Source: Streptomyces sp. WAC06614 (lineage in GTDB: Bacteria > Actinomycetota > Actinomycetes > Streptomycetales > Streptomycetaceae). Taken from it: 33,457 nucleotides of DNA. The stretch lies in contig NZ_RPRY01000046.1 in assembly GCF_003949795.1 (NCBI RefSeq), positions 1 to 33,457 on the forward strand, given 5' to 3'. The notes under the pieces are model-generated. The model saw nothing but the letters and a program-made list of their open reading frames with translations, searched no databases and was not told the origin of the DNA. The position numbers and the translations under genes were made by a program. Of this stretch, positions 18,136-26,338 are shown piece after piece (position 1 is the first letter of the stretch; every line of letters starts with the position of its first letter).

Positions 18136-19032
18136 CTACAGCCAGCCGGCGAACTCCAGCAACAGCTCCGCGTCCCGGCGCCGCCCGGCGGCCAGCGCCC
18201 GCGTCCCGGACTCCACCGCCCGGAACAGCGTCCAGCCCCGCAGCCGGTCCCGGTCCAGCTCCAGCGAGTCCGCCAGCCGGTTCACCCGGCGCCGCGCCCC
18301 GGAGGCCCCCGCCGACGAGGCGACCTGGTCCTCCAGCCGGTCCCGCACCAGCCGGGCCAGGTCGTACGCGCGCTCACCCACCAGCGGCTCCGGGCCGACG
18401 GTCAGCCACGGCGCCCGCGTGCCCGCCAGCACCTTGCCCTGCCGGAAGTTCCCGTGCAGCAGGAACTCCTCCCCGGGCAGCGCCGTCAGCTCGTCACGGA
18501 TGGCCAGCGCCACCCGGACCAGCGGCTGCGCCACCTCCTCGGCCTCGGCCATGGCCACCGCCTGCCGCGCCGTCCGCTCCGCCACCGACTCGAACGCGTG
18601 GCCGGGCGCCGGGGCCACCCACAGCCGGCGGACCGTGCCCGCCGCCTCCAGCAGCGCCTTCGCGTCCGGCAGGGACCGCAGCGACACCTCCGGCTGGAGC
18701 CGCTCCAGCAGCAGCGCCCCGTCGTCGTGCCGGGTGTCCAGCAGCCGTACGGCCCCGAACCCGCCCCAGTGCGCCAGCGCCGCCAGCTCCCGGTCCGGCC
18801 CGGCGGACGGCGGCGCCAGCTTCAGCGCGGCCGGGGTCCCGTCGGGGTAGTCCACCAGCAGGACCAGGCTGCTGCGTCCGCCGGGTGCCTGCACCCGCCG
18901 GACGAGGACCCCGCGCCGGGCCGCCGCCTCCTCGGCGAGCCGGGGCAGCCGCCCCAGCCAGTCCACGTCCTGCGCCGGGTCCGGCAGCTCGCCGAGCGCC
19001 CGTACGAGTCGCTGCGGCGGTTCGAAAGCCAT
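18136..19032 (-). CDS. Aminoglycoside phosphotransferase-fold protein, probable pseudokinase
   Basis: Protein of 298 aa resembling APH(6)/hydroxyurea phosphotransferase kinases. The N-lobe is intact, with the ATP-binding lysine K71 (A-A-L-K-L) and following R-E-L-A-A-L. The catalytic loop, normally H-G-D-x-H-x-x-N, reads H193-G-N195-F-R-Q-G-K200. The metal-binding aspartate (usual D-P-K-P) reads G213-P-E-P. So the catalytic Asp, the metal-binding Asn and the metal-binding Asp are all changed, while the surrounding fold (W-L-T-V-G-P-E-P-L-V-G-E-R-A-Y-D) is kept. A sensor or scaffold role is therefore more likely than phosphotransfer. The ribosome-binding site GAAAGGG overlaps the stop of the preceding gene's neighbourhood (16-nt gap). 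Codon use is normal and the frame is open, so it is not a decaying gene. Confidence 0.85.
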   Translation of the reverse strand: MAFEPPQRLVRALGELPDPAQDVDWLGRLPRLAEEAAARRGVLVRRVQAPGGRSSLVLLVDYPDGTPAALKLAPPSAGPDRELAALAHWGGFGAVRLLDTRHDDGALLLERLQPEVSLRSLPDAKALLEAAGTVRRLWVAPAPGHAFESVAERTARQAVAMAEAEEVAQPLVRVALAIRDELTALPGEEFLLHGNFRQGKVLAGTRAPWLTVGPEPLVGERAYDLARLVRDRLEDQVASSAGASGARRRVNRLADSLELDRDRLRGWTLFRAVESGTRALAAGRRRDAELLLEFAGWL

Positions 19033-19048
19033 GCGTGCGTGGTCCCTT

Positions 19049-19531
19049 TCAGCTGTGCCTGGCTCGATCCGATCGTTCAGCGAGCCCAGGGAAGGCTACG
19101 CCGACCCCGCGCCAGCGTGCCGCGCGGACCGCCGCCTGGCTCAGTGCGTCGGCCGCCTCCCGCCGCAGCGGCCCCTGCGCGGCCCGCACCAGGTCGGAGT
19201 ACGCCCCGGCCACCCGGTCCTCGATCTCCGCCGCCAGCCGCTCCACGTCCGCGGGGGTGCGCACCTCGAACGGCAGGGCGTACGCCGCCTCCGCCGGCCG
19301 GGGTACGCCGCCCAGCTCGCGCACCGTCCGGGTGAGGCCGTCGCGCCGGCCGAGGTGGACCCCGTAGGCCTCGCGGGCCTCGTTCGCCCGGGGCCCCGCC
19401 GCCCGGGCGCCGACGACGCCGTAGCCGTAGACGGCGGCGTGCTCGGCCGCCAGGGCGGCCTGCGCCGCGGCCAGGGCCTCGGTGGTGGTGCGCTCCGGGC
19501 GGGCGGGGGGCGAGGACTGCGCGCGGATCAC
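19049..19531 (-). CDS. Ferritin-like domain protein (DUF4439 type)
   Basis: Protein of 160 aa from GTG 19531, which overlaps the upstream stop as GTGA. Helix-rich, with A-L-A-A-A-Q-A-A-L-A-A-E-H-A-A-V-Y-G-Y-G near the start. This E-x-x-x-x-Y-G-Y pattern is typical of the DUF4439 ferritin-like family in actinobacteria. The other helices carry A-R-E-A-Y-G-V-H-L-G-R-R-D and L-A-A-E-I-E-D-R-V-A. Few classical di-iron E-x-x-H ligands are visible, so metal binding is uncertain. No signal peptide is seen, so it is probably cytoplasmic. Translation is coupled to the lipoprotein gene before it, suggesting the two products act together. Confidence 0.85.
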   Translation of the reverse strand: MIRAQSSPPARPERTTTEALAAAQAALAAEHAAVYGYGVVGARAAGPRANEAREAYGVHLGRRDGLTRTVRELGGVPRPAEAAYALPFEVRTPADVERLAAEIEDRVAGAYSDLVRAAQGPLRREAADALSQAAVRAARWRGVGVAFPGLAERSDRARHS

Positions 19532-20094
19532 TGCCGGCCTCCGGGGTTCGACGTGAGCAGGTGGTGGTGGACGATCCCGCAGGCGGCGACCGACGCGAGC
19601 AGCCGGGCCAGCTCGCCCGGGGCCCCCGCCAGGTGCTGCGTGCGGGCCTCGGCCAGGCTCCGTTCGGCGTCCGCGAGCGCGGTCACCGCCTCCTCGGGCT
19701 TGTCCGGCACGCTCACCGCCACGAGCGGGGGCGCCCCCTTCGCCCCTTTGGCCCCCTTCGCCCCTCGGGGTGCGCCGGCCGCCTCGCGCGAACCGGTGGG
19801 GGCGGGCGAGGGCCGGGCGCCGTCGGGGTGCAGCGCCGCGACGTGCTCCCCGACCGCCGCGCGCAGCGGGGCGAGCCGCTCGGCCAGGGCGGGATGGGCC
19901 TTGGCCGTGGCGTCGTAACGTTCCAGCAGCTCCTGGCTCTCCCGGACGGCCGCCTCCCGCATCCGCCGTTCGAGCGGAGCGTCGGAGTCGGGGGCGGCGC
20001 GTCCGCCGTCGGAGCACCCCGTGAGCAGCGAGGCACCGGCGGCCGTGGCGGCCGCGGCGAGCAGGCTCCTTCGCGAAGGCAGGGTCGAGGGCAC
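19528..20094 (-). CDS. Tat-type lipoprotein of unknown function
   Basis: Protein of 188 aa from GTG 20094, 8 nt after AAGGA. The N-terminus is a twin-arginine signal (S-R8-R9-S-L-L, an Ala-rich core) ending in lipobox L-L-T-G-C27, so the product is likely exported folded and lipid-anchored outside the membrane. The mature part is helical (R-E-S-Q-E-L-L-E-R-Y and A-L-A-D-A-E-R-S-L-A-E-A), with a short linker repeating G-A-K three times. It ends A-C-G-I-V-H-H-H-L-L, giving a His cluster near the C-terminus. The function is not recognised. It is the first gene of the minus-strand set, divergent from rimP, and its stop overlaps the ferritin-like start. Use of the Tat route suggests folding or cofactor loading before export. 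Confidence 0.85.
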   Translation of the reverse strand: MPSTLPSRRSLLAAAATAAGASLLTGCSDGGRAAPDSDAPLERRMREAAVRESQELLERYDATAKAHPALAERLAPLRAAVGEHVAALHPDGARPSPAPTGSREAAGAPRGAKGAKGAKGAPPLVAVSVPDKPEEAVTALADAERSLAEARTQHLAGAPGELARLLASVAACGIVHHHLLTSNPGGRQ

Positions 20095-20134
20095 GGGCGA
20101 CGTCCTTGGAGGTGTGCAGGGGCGGGCTGTGATC

Positions 20135-20140
20135 ACGGTA
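20135..20140 (-). promoter_or_regulatory. Candidate -10 box for the lipoprotein operon
   Basis: TACCGT on the minus strand, about 40 nt before the GTG start at 20094, in the divergent region shared with rimP. No clear -35 box. Confidence 0.3.
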
Positions 20141-20188
20141 CCCGGGGGGCCGTCCACAGGGCGGACGGCAACACCCTCCGGGACCGGA

Positions 20189-20194
20189 TACCCT
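20189..20194 (+). promoter_or_regulatory. Candidate -10 box for the rimP-nusA operon
   Basis: TACCCT fits TANNNT and lies about 56 nt before the rimP ATG. It is immediately followed by TTGACC (20195-20200), which would also fit a -35 box but lacks a good -10 at 17-18 nt. The assignment is tentative. Confidence 0.35.
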
Positions 20195-20250
20195 TTGACC
20201 TGACACGCGACGGTAACCACAACAGCACACGCGGCCGAGGAGTCACCCGG

Positions 20251-20763
20251 ATGAGCACCCCCCAGAGCGACAGGCTGCGCGAACTGCTGGAGCCGCTCGT
20301 CGCCGCCCAGGGTCTGGACCTCGAGGAGATCGAGCTGTCCCGTGCGGGCAAGCGCCGCATGCTGCGGATCATCGTCGACTCCGACGAGGGCGTGGAGCTG
20401 GACGCCTGTGCCGAGCTGAGCCGGATCGCCGGCGAGAAGCTCGACGAGACCGACGCGATGGGGGACGGCGAGTACGTCCTGGAGGTCAGCTCCCCGGGCG
20501 CGGACCGCCCGCTGACCCAGCACCGCCACTACGTACGGGCGACAGGCCGCCTCGTGAAGTTTCAGCTGTCCGCCGAAGGTGAAAAGGGTGCCGGTGAACT
20601 GGTCGCCCGCATCCTCGGCGTGGACGACGAGGGACTGGACGTGGAGGTACCGGGGGTGAAGGGCCGCAAGGCCACCACTCGCCGGATCGGTTTCGGGGAC
20701 ATCGCCAGGGCGCGTGTCGAGATCGAGTTCAACCGCAAGGACAAGAAGGAAGAGGAGGCGTAG
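20251..20763 (+). CDS. rimP: Ribosome maturation factor RimP
   Basis: Protein of 170 aa needed for 30S subunit assembly. The N-terminal alpha/beta domain carries [11 protein letters not shown]. The family hallmark [14 protein letters not shown] follows, then an SH3-like C-terminal domain ending in a Lys/Glu tail. ATG 20251 lies 8 nt after GAGGAG. Open frame further upstream runs back to 19561 but overlaps the divergent genes and is not RimP-like. It is the first gene of the nusA-infB operon; nusA starts 2 nt after the stop. Confidence 0.96.
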   Translation: MSTPQSDRLRELLEPLVAAQGLDLEEIELSRAGKRRMLRIIVDSDEGVELDACAELSRIAGEKLDETDAMGDGEYVLEVSSPGADRPLTQHRHYVRATGRLVKFQLSAEGEKGAGELVARILGVDDEGLDVEVPGVKGRKATTRRIGFGDIARARVEIEFNRKDKKEEEA

Positions 20764-20765
20764 CC

Positions 20766-21752
20766 GTGGACATCGACATGAGTGCCCTGCGGGGTCTGGT
20801 CCGGGAGAAGGAGATCTCCTTCGACCTGCTCGTCGAGGCGATCGAGTCGGCCCTCCTCATCGCGTACCACCGCACCGAGGGGAGCCGCCGCCGCGCCCGC
20901 GTGGAGCTGGACCGCACCAACGGGCACGTGACGGTGTGGGCGAAGGAGGACCCGCAGGACCTCGAGGAGGGCCAGGAGGCCCAGGAGTTCGACGACACCC
21001 CGTCGGGCTTCGGCCGGATCGCCGCGACCACCGCCAAGCAGGTGATCCTGCAGCGTCTGCGCGACGCCGAGGACGACCTGACCTTCGGCGAGTTCGCCGG
21101 CCGTGAGGGCGACGTCATCACCGGTGTCGTCCAGCAGGGCAAGGACCCCAAGAACGTCCTGGTCGACATCGGCAAGCTGGAGGCCATCCTGCCGGTGCAG
21201 GAGCAGGTCCCCGGCGAGGAGTACCCGCACGGCCTGCGCCTGCGGACGTACGTCGTCCGGGTGGCCAAGGGTGTGCGCGGCCCGTCCGTCACCCTGTCGC
21301 GCACCCACCCCAACCTGGTGAAGAAGCTCTTCGCCCTGGAGGTCCCGGAGATCGCCGACGGCAGCGTCGAGATCGCCGCGATCGCCCGTGAGGCCGGTCA
21401 CCGCACCAAGATCGCGGTGCGTTCGACCCGCTCCGGGCTGAACGCCAAGGGTGCCTGCATCGGCCCGATGGGCGGCCGCGTGCGCAACGTGATGGCCGAA
21501 CTGCACGGCGAGAAGATCGACATCGTCGACTGGTCGGACGACCCGGCGGACATGGTGGCCAACGCCCTGTCACCCGCTCGGGTGAGCAAGGTGGAGATCG
21601 TCGACCTCGCCTCGCGCTCCGCCCGGGTGACCGTGCCCGACTACCAGCTGTCGCTGGCCATCGGCAAGGAGGGCCAGAACGCCCGCCTCGCCGCCCGGCT
21701 CACCGGCTGGCGGATCGACATCCGGCCCGACACCGAGCCGGCCGCGGAATAA
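20766..21752 (+). CDS. nusA: Transcription termination/antitermination protein NusA
   Basis: Protein of 328 aa from GTG 20766, whose ribosome-binding site GAGGAGG lies in the end of rimP. The N-terminal RNA polymerase-binding domain ([15 protein letters not shown]) is followed by the S1 domain (about 116-185, G-D-V-I-T-G-V-V-Q) and two KH domains (about 190-325, with I-G-P-M-G-G-R-V and the G-K-E-G-Q-N loop). It lacks the acidic C-terminal repeats of E. coli NusA, which is normal in actinobacteria. It binds elongating polymerase and nascent RNA to modulate pausing and termination. Confidence 0.97.
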   Translation: MDIDMSALRGLVREKEISFDLLVEAIESALLIAYHRTEGSRRRARVELDRTNGHVTVWAKEDPQDLEEGQEAQEFDDTPSGFGRIAATTAKQVILQRLRDAEDDLTFGEFAGREGDVITGVVQQGKDPKNVLVDIGKLEAILPVQEQVPGEEYPHGLRLRTYVVRVAKGVRGPSVTLSRTHPNLVKKLFALEVPEIADGSVEIAAIAREAGHRTKIAVRSTRSGLNAKGACIGPMGGRVRNVMAELHGEKIDIVDWSDDPADMVANALSPARVSKVEIVDLASRSARVTVPDYQLSLAIGKEGQNARLAARLTGWRIDIRPDTEPAAE

Positions 21753-21761
21753 AAACCGCTT

Positions 21762-21782
21762 CCGCCGGGGTTCCTCCGGCGG
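21762..21782 (+). terminator. Short hairpin after nusA
   Basis: CCGCCGG (21762-21768) pairs with CCGGCGG (21776-21782) around a 7-nt loop, 10 nt after the nusA stop. It is weak and may attenuate rather than stop transcription into ylxR. Confidence 0.4.
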
Positions 21783-21801
21783 GTAGACAAGATCGAGGGG
21801 A

Positions 21802-21820
21802 CGGTTCCGGACAGGAACCG
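21802..21820 (+). promoter_or_regulatory. Second leader hairpin between nusA and ylxR
   Basis: CGGTTCC (21802-21808) pairs with GGAACCG (21814-21820) around a 5-nt loop, 77 nt before the ylxR start. The two hairpins in the 145-nt gap resemble an attenuator or RNA-protein site; function is inferred. Confidence 0.35.
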
Positions 21821-21887
21821 CACCCGGTGGATCACGACAACGTCCGTTCGATTTTTCGCCCGAAGGGGTGAGGTCGGTACGGGGAGG

Positions 21888-21893
21888 TAGACT
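21888..21893 (+). promoter_or_regulatory. Candidate -10 box near the ylxR start
   Basis: TAGACT lies between GGGGAGG (21881-21887), the ylxR ribosome-binding site, and the GTG at 21898. The two signals overlap. If the box is used, the transcript would start at about the start codon. Confidence 0.3.
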
Positions 21894-21897
21894 AAGC

Positions 21898-22185
21898 GTG
21901 TCTGGCCGGACGCATGCCCGCGCATGCCCTGAGCGCACCTGCGTGGGGTGCCGGGAGCGAGCGGCCAAGAGCGATCTGCTGCGGATCGTGGCGGTCGAGG
22001 GCGCATGCGTCCCCGATCGTCGCGGTACGCTGCCCGGCCGGGGTGCTTATGTGCACCCCGCCGTGGTCTGCCTCGACCAGGCGGTGCGCCGCCGCGCGTT
22101 CTCCCGGGCCCTTCGGTTCCCGGGAGTGCTCGACACGGCGGCGCTGCGCACGGCGGTCGAGCAGGCCGCAGAGGCGACACCGTAA
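21898..22185 (+). CDS. ylxR: YlxR (RnpM-like) RNA-binding protein
   Basis: Protein of 95 aa. Family motif R-T-C-V-G-C-R-E-R near the N-terminus and G-R-G-A-Y-V-H-P in the middle. YlxR proteins are small nucleic-acid-binding proteins encoded between nusA and infB; in Bacillus the family member interacts with RNase P. GTG 21898 is 10 nt after GGGGAGG. The frame stays open to 21868, but the longer form has no family support. It is followed by a 147-nt leader with repeats before infB. Confidence 0.93.
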   Translation: MSGRTHARACPERTCVGCRERAAKSDLLRIVAVEGACVPDRRGTLPGRGAYVHPAVVCLDQAVRRRAFSRALRFPGVLDTAALRTAVEQAAEATP

Positions 22186-22250
22186 GAAGAAGTACGGCAC
22201 GGAACCCCGTGCGGTCAGGTACCTCGCGAGTTGGAAGTAGGTCGAGATTG

Positions 22251-22283
22251 CGATGAGCACTCGATGAGTACGCGATGAGTACG
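22251..22283 (+). repeat. 3 x 11-bp direct repeat in the infB leader
   Basis: CGATGAGCACT (22251-22261) is followed by two perfect copies of CGATGAGTACG (22262-22272 and 22273-22283). Each unit contains an ATGAG. None opens a real gene. Confidence 0.85.
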
Positions 22284-22299
22284 CCCATGAAGTAGCGAC

Positions 22300-22319
22300 G
22301 GTCCGGCGTAACCCGGACC
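22300..22319 (+). promoter_or_regulatory. Hairpin just before the infB ribosome-binding site
   Basis: GGTCCGG (22300-22306) pairs with CCGGACC (22313-22319). AAAAGGAG, the infB ribosome-binding site, begins 2 nt later. A stem this close could tune ribosome access, or could protect a processed 5' end. Confidence 0.55.
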
Positions 22320-22332
22320 TAAAAGGAGCGAA

Positions 22333-25300
22333 GTGGCTAAGGTCCGGGTATACGAACTCGCCAAGGAGTTCGGTGTGGAGAGCAAGGTCGTCATGGCCAA
22401 GCTCCAGGAACTCGGTGAATTCGTCCGTTCGGCGTCCTCGACGATCGAGGCGCCCGTTGTACGCAAGCTGACCGACGCTTTGCAGGGTCCCGGCGGTGGC
22501 GCCGGCAAGACCGCTGCCAAGCCCGGCGCGCCCCGCAAGGCCGCGCCCGCCAAGCCCGCAGCGCCGTCCCCGGCGACCGCGGCACGTCCTGCCCCGAAGC
22601 CCGGTGCCCCGGCCCCCAAGCCGGCCGCTGCCGAGGCTCCGTCCGTCAGCACCCCGGTGACTCCGGCCGCCTCCGGCCCGCGTCCCGGTCCCAAGCCCGC
22701 GCCGAAGCCGGCTCCGGCCGCTCCGGCCCCGGTCGCCGCGGAGTTCCAGGCCCCGGCCGCTGCCCCGCAGCGTCCCGCCGCGGCTCCGGGTCCGCGCCCG
22801 GCGGGCGCGCGTCCGGCCGCTCCCGGCCAGGCCCCCCGTCCCGGCGCGCCGCGCCCGGGCGGTCAGGCCGCCGGTGGCCAGGCCCCGCGTCCGGGCGGTG
22901 CCGGCCAGGCCCCGCGTCCCGGCGCCCCGCGTCCCGCGGGTCCGCGTCCGGGCAACAACCCCTTCACCTCCGGTGGCTCGACCGGCATGGCGCGCCCGCA
23001 GGCGCCCCGTCCGGGCGGCGCGCCGCGCCCCGGCGCCCCCGGCGCCGGCCAGGGCGGTCCGCGTCCGCAGGGTCCCGGCCAGGCCGGTCCCCGGCCGCAG
23101 GGTGCTCCCGGCCAGGGCGGTCCCCGTCCCTCGCCGGCCGGCATGCCGCGTCCGCAGGGCGGTCCGCGTCCCGGCCCCGGTGCCGGTGGCCCCGGTGGTA
23201 ACCGTCCGAACCCGGGCATGATGCCGCAGCGTCCCGCTGCCGGCCCGCGTCCGGGCCCCGGCGGCGGTCGTCCCGGCCCCGGCGGTGGCGGTCGTCCCGG
23301 TGGTCCCGGTGGCGGCGGTCGTCCCGGCTTCGCCGGCCGTCCGGCCGGTCCCGGCGCCCGTCCGGGTGGCGGCGGTGGCGGCTTCGGCGGCCCGCGCCCC
23401 GGTGGCTTCGGTGGCGGTCCGGCCGGTGCCGGTGGCGGCGGTGGCCGTCCGGGCTTCGGCGGTCGTCCGGGTGGTCCCGGTGGCCGTGGTGGCACGCAGG
23501 GCGCCTTCGGCCGTCCCGGCGGCCCGGCCCGTCGTGGCCGCAAGTCGAAGCGGCAGCGGCGCCAGGAGTACGAGGCCATGCAGGCCCCGTCCGTGGGCGG
23601 CGTGATGCTGCCCCGCGGCAACGGCGAGACCGTTCGCCTGTCGCGCGGTGCGTCCCTCACCGACTTCGCGGAGAAGATCAACGCCAACCCGGCGTCGCTG
23701 GTCGCGGTCATGATGAACCTCGGCGAGATGGTCACTGCCACGCAGTCCGTCTCCGACGAGACCCTCCAGCTCCTCGCGGGCGAGATGAACTACGAAGTTC
23801 AGATCGTCAGCCCGGAGGAGGAGGACCGCGAGCTGCTCGAGTCCTTCGACATCGAGTTCGGCGAGGACGAGGGCGGCGAGGAATACCTCATGCCGCGTCC
23901 GCCGGTCGTGACCGTCATGGGTCACGTCGACCACGGTAAGACCCGACTGCTGGACGCGATCCGCAAGACGAACGTCGTCGCGGGCGAGGCCGGCGGTATC
24001 ACGCAGCACATCGGTGCGTACCAGGTCGCCACCGAGGTCAACGGCGAGGACCGCAAGATCACCTTCATCGACACCCCGGGTCACGAGGCGTTCACCGCCA
24101 TGCGTGCCCGTGGTGCCAAGTCCACCGACATCGCGATCCTGGTGGTCGCGGCGAACGACGGTGTGATGCCGCAGACCATCGAGGCGCTCAACCACGCCAA
24201 GGCCGCGGACGTCCCGATCGTCGTCGCCGTCAACAAGATCGACGTCGAGGGCGCGGACCCGGTCAAGGTGCGCGGTCAGCTGACCGAGTACGGCCTGGTC
24301 GCCGAGGAGTACGGCGGCGACACGATGTTCGTCGACATCTCCGCCAAGCAGGGCCTGCACATCGACAAGCTCCTGGAGGCCGTGGTCCTGACCGCGGACG
24401 CCGCGCTCGACCTGCGGGCCAACCCGGAGCAGGACGCGCAGGGCATCGCCATCGAGTCCCACCTCGACCGTGGTCGCGGTGCCGTCTCGACGGTCCTGGT
24501 CCAGCGCGGAACGCTGCGCATCGGCGACACGATGGTGGTCGGCGACGCGTACGGCCGCGTCCGGGCGATGCTCGACGACAAGGGCAACAACGTAGAGGAA
24601 GCGGGTCCGTCGACCCCCGTCCTGGTCCTGGGTCTCACCAACGTCCCCGGCGCCGGCGACAACTTCCTCGTCGTCGACGAGGACCGCACGGCCCGCCAGA
24701 TCGCCGAGAAGCGCGCTGCGCGCGAGCGCAACGCCAACTTCGCCAAGCGCACCCGCCGGGTGTCCATCGAGGACCTCGACAAGGTGCTCGCGGCCGGCGA
24801 GGTCCAGCAGCTGAACCTGATCATCAAGGGTGACGCGTCCGGTGCGGTCGAGGCCCTCGAGTCCTCGCTGCTCCAGCTGAACGTCGGCGAAGAGGTCGAC
24901 ATCCGGGTCCTCCACCGCGGCGTCGGTGAGGTCACGGAGTCCGACATCAACCTGGCCATGGGCTCGGACGCCATCGTCATCGGCTACAACGTGCGCGCGG
25001 CCGGCCGTGCCACGCAGATGGCCGAGCGCGAGGGCGTCGAGGTCCGCTACTACTCGGTGATCTACCAGGCCATCGAGGAGATCGAGGCGGCCCTGAAGGG
25101 TCTGCTCAAGCCGGAGTACGAAGAGGTCGAGCTGGGTACGGCGGAGATCCGCGAGGTCTTCCGTTCGTCCAAGCTGGGCAACATCGCCGGTGTCCTGGTC
25201 CGCTCGGGCGAGGTCAAGCGCAACACCAAGGCGCGCCTGCTGCGCGACGGCAAGGTCGTCGCGGAGAACCTCACGATCACGGGTCTGCGTCGCTTCAAGG

Positions 25301-25419
25301 ACGACGTCACCGAGATCCGCGAGGGCTTCGAGGGCGGTATCAACCTCGGCAACTACAACGACATCAAGATCGACGACGTCATCGCGACGTACGAGATGCG
25401 CGAGAAGCCGCGCGGCTGA
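22333..25419 (+). CDS. infB: Translation initiation factor IF-2
   Basis: Protein of 1028 aa from GTG 22333 after AAAGGAG. IF-2 is the GTPase that places initiator fMet-tRNA on the ribosome. The IF2_N domain ([12 protein letters not shown]) opens the protein. A very long Pro/Gly/Ala/Arg-rich region (about 55-405), built of degenerate G-G-P-R-P-G repeats, separates it from the second N domain. The GTPase is complete: G1 G530-H-V-D-H-G-K-T537, G3 D580-T-P-G-H584, G4 N634-K-I-D637, and S-A-K. Domains II, III and the fMet-tRNA-binding C-terminus follow to E-M-R-E-K-P-R-G. Long low-complexity N-termini are usual in actinobacterial IF-2. A hairpin after the stop partly closes the operon's first half. 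Confidence 0.98.
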   Translation: MAKVRVYELAKEFGVESKVVMAKLQELGEFVRSASSTIEAPVVRKLTDALQGPGGGAGKTAAKPGAPRKAAPAKPAAPSPATAARPAPKPGAPAPKPAAAEAPSVSTPVTPAASGPRPGPKPAPKPAPAAPAPVAAEFQAPAAAPQRPAAAPGPRPAGARPAAPGQAPRPGAPRPGGQAAGGQAPRPGGAGQAPRPGAPRPAGPRPGNNPFTSGGSTGMARPQAPRPGGAPRPGAPGAGQGGPRPQGPGQAGPRPQGAPGQGGPRPSPAGMPRPQGGPRPGPGAGGPGGNRPNPGMMPQRPAAGPRPGPGGGRPGPGGGGRPGGPGGGGRPGFAGRPAGPGARPGGGGGGFGGPRPGGFGGGPAGAGGGGGRPGFGGRPGGPGGRGGTQGAFGRPGGPARRGRKSKRQRRQEYEAMQAPSVGGVMLPRGNGETVRLSRGASLTDFAEKINANPASLVAVMMNLGEMVTATQSVSDETLQLLAGEMNYEVQIVSPEEEDRELLESFDIEFGEDEGGEEYLMPRPPVVTVMGHVDHGKTRLLDAIRKTNVVAGEAGGITQHIGAYQVATEVNGEDRKITFIDTPGHEAFTAMRARGAKSTDIAILVVAANDGVMPQTIEALNHAKAADVPIVVAVNKIDVEGADPVKVRGQLTEYGLVAEEYGGDTMFVDISAKQGLHIDKLLEAVVLTADAALDLRANPEQDAQGIAIESHLDRGRGAVSTVLVQRGTLRIGDTMVVGDAYGRVRAMLDDKGNNVEEAGPSTPVLVLGLTNVPGAGDNFLVVDEDRTARQIAEKRAARERNANFAKRTRRVSIEDLDKVLAAGEVQQLNLIIKGDASGAVEALESSLLQLNVGEEVDIRVLHRGVGEVTESDINLAMGSDAIVIGYNVRAAGRATQMAEREGVEVRYYSVIYQAIEEIEAALKGLLKPEYEEVELGTAEIREVFRSSKLGNIAGVLVRSGEVKRNTKARLLRDGKVVAENLTITGLRRFKDDVTEIREGFEGGINLGNYNDIKIDDVIATYEMREKPRG

Positions 25420-25447
25420 CGCCGGGCGCTCATCGCAGCCGTGTCGT

Positions 25448-25490
25448 GACCGGGGCCGGTCGGCGGAATTTCCGTCGATCGGCCCCGGCC
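25448..25490 (+). terminator. Terminator-like hairpin after infB
   Basis: The 19-nt arms 25448-25466 and 25472-25490 pair with one mismatch and two G-U pairs around a 5-nt AATTT loop. Confidence 0.7.
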
Positions 25491-25513
25491 GTTGCGTGTA
25501 CGGTTCTGGTGTC

Positions 25514-25536
25514 CCTGTCACGCGCTGGCTGACAGG
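25514..25536 (+). promoter_or_regulatory. Inverted repeat upstream of the DUF503 gene
   Basis: CCTGTCA (25514-25520) and TGACAGG (25530-25536) are perfect inverted repeats 9 nt apart, 37 nt before the gene. TACGGT at 25499-25504 may be a -10 box ahead of it, which would put the repeat in the early transcript or make it an operator. Confidence 0.4.
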
Positions 25537-25572
25537 TCACCGAACCCGAACCGGCGGGACATCCGGAACTGC

Positions 25573-25866
25573 ATGTACGTGGGGACTCTGTCCTTCGATC
25601 TGCTCCTCGGCGACGTCCACTCGTTGAAGGAGAAACGCTCCGTCGTGCGGCCCATCGTCGCCGAGCTCCAGCGCAAGTTCTCTGTGAGCGCGGCCGAGGT
25701 GGGTGACCAGGACCTTCACCGCAGGACCCGGATAGGGGTCGCGCTGGTGTCCGGGGACGCGGGGTTCGTGTCGGACGTGCTCGACCGCTGTGAGCGGTTG
25801 GTCGCTGCGCGCCCGGAGGTGGAGCTGCTGTCGGTGCGACGCCGGCTCCACGGTGATGAAGACTGA
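25573..25866 (+). CDS. DUF503 (YlxP-like) small protein
   Basis: Protein of 97 aa. Family pattern M-Y-V-G-T-L-S-F-D-L-L-L-G-D-V-H-S-L-K-E-K-R-S-V-V-R-P at the start, then K-F-S-V-S-A-A-E-V-G-D-Q-D-L-H-R-R-T-R-I-G-V-A. It is conserved between infB and rbfA in many Gram-positive bacteria, so a role linked to ribosome assembly is suspected but not established. ATG 25573 matches the family start; the ribosome-binding site is weak. The rbfA start follows 25 nt after the stop. Confidence 0.92.
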   Translation: MYVGTLSFDLLLGDVHSLKEKRSVVRPIVAELQRKFSVSAAEVGDQDLHRRTRIGVALVSGDAGFVSDVLDRCERLVAARPEVELLSVRRRLHGDED

Positions 25867-25891
25867 ATGCAAGGAAAAAGGAGACGGACCA

Positions 25892-26338
25892 GTGGCCGAC
25901 AACGCGCGGGCGAAGAAGCTGGCGGACCTCATTCGGGAGGTGGTCGCCCAGAAGCTGCAGCGTGGCATCAAGGACCCGCGGCTCGGCACCCACGTGACGA
26001 TCACGGACACCCGGGTCACCGGTGACCTGCGGGAGGCCACGGTCTTCTACACGGTCTACGGCGACGACGAGGACCGTGCCGCCGCCGCTGCCGGCCTGGA
26101 GAGCGCCAAGGGCATCCTGCGCTCCGCGGTCGGCCGGGTGGCGGGCACCAAGTTCACGCCGACCCTGACGTTCGTCGCGGACGCCCTCCCGGAGAACGCC
26201 AAGACCATCGAGGACCTCCTCGACAAGGCGCGGCTCTCCGACGCCGCCGTGCGCGAGGCCTCCTCGGGCGCGACGTACGCGGGCGAGGCCGACCCGTACA
26301 AGAAGCCGGGCGAGGACGAGGACGCAGCCGCGGAATGA
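25892..26338 (+). CDS. rbfA: Ribosome-binding factor A
   Basis: Protein of 148 aa from GTG 25892, 8 nt after AAGGAG. RbfA binds the 30S subunit and helps 16S rRNA 5'-end maturation, notably in the cold. The KH-type fold is visible in R-A-K-K-L-A-D-L-I-R-E-V-V-A, D-P-R-L-G-T-H-V-T-I-T-D and the closing F-V-A-D-A-L-P-E-N. The acidic tail after residue 120 is variable in the family. The stop overlaps the truB ATG by 4 nt. Confidence 0.96.
   Translation: MADNARAKKLADLIREVVAQKLQRGIKDPRLGTHVTITDTRVTGDLREATVFYTVYGDDEDRAAAAAGLESAKGILRSAVGRVAGTKFTPTLTFVADALPENAKTIEDLLDKARLSDAAVREASSGATYAGEADPYKKPGEDEDAAAE

Noticed and set aside
18136..19032. Aminoglycoside resistance gene
   Set aside because: The fold matches, but the catalytic Asp and both metal ligands are replaced, so drug phosphorylation is unlikely.
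21892..25521. Minus-strand 1209-codon frame opposite infB, rich in Thr/Gly/Arg
   Set aside because: It is the complement of the IF-2 repeats; no ribosome-binding site or domain.
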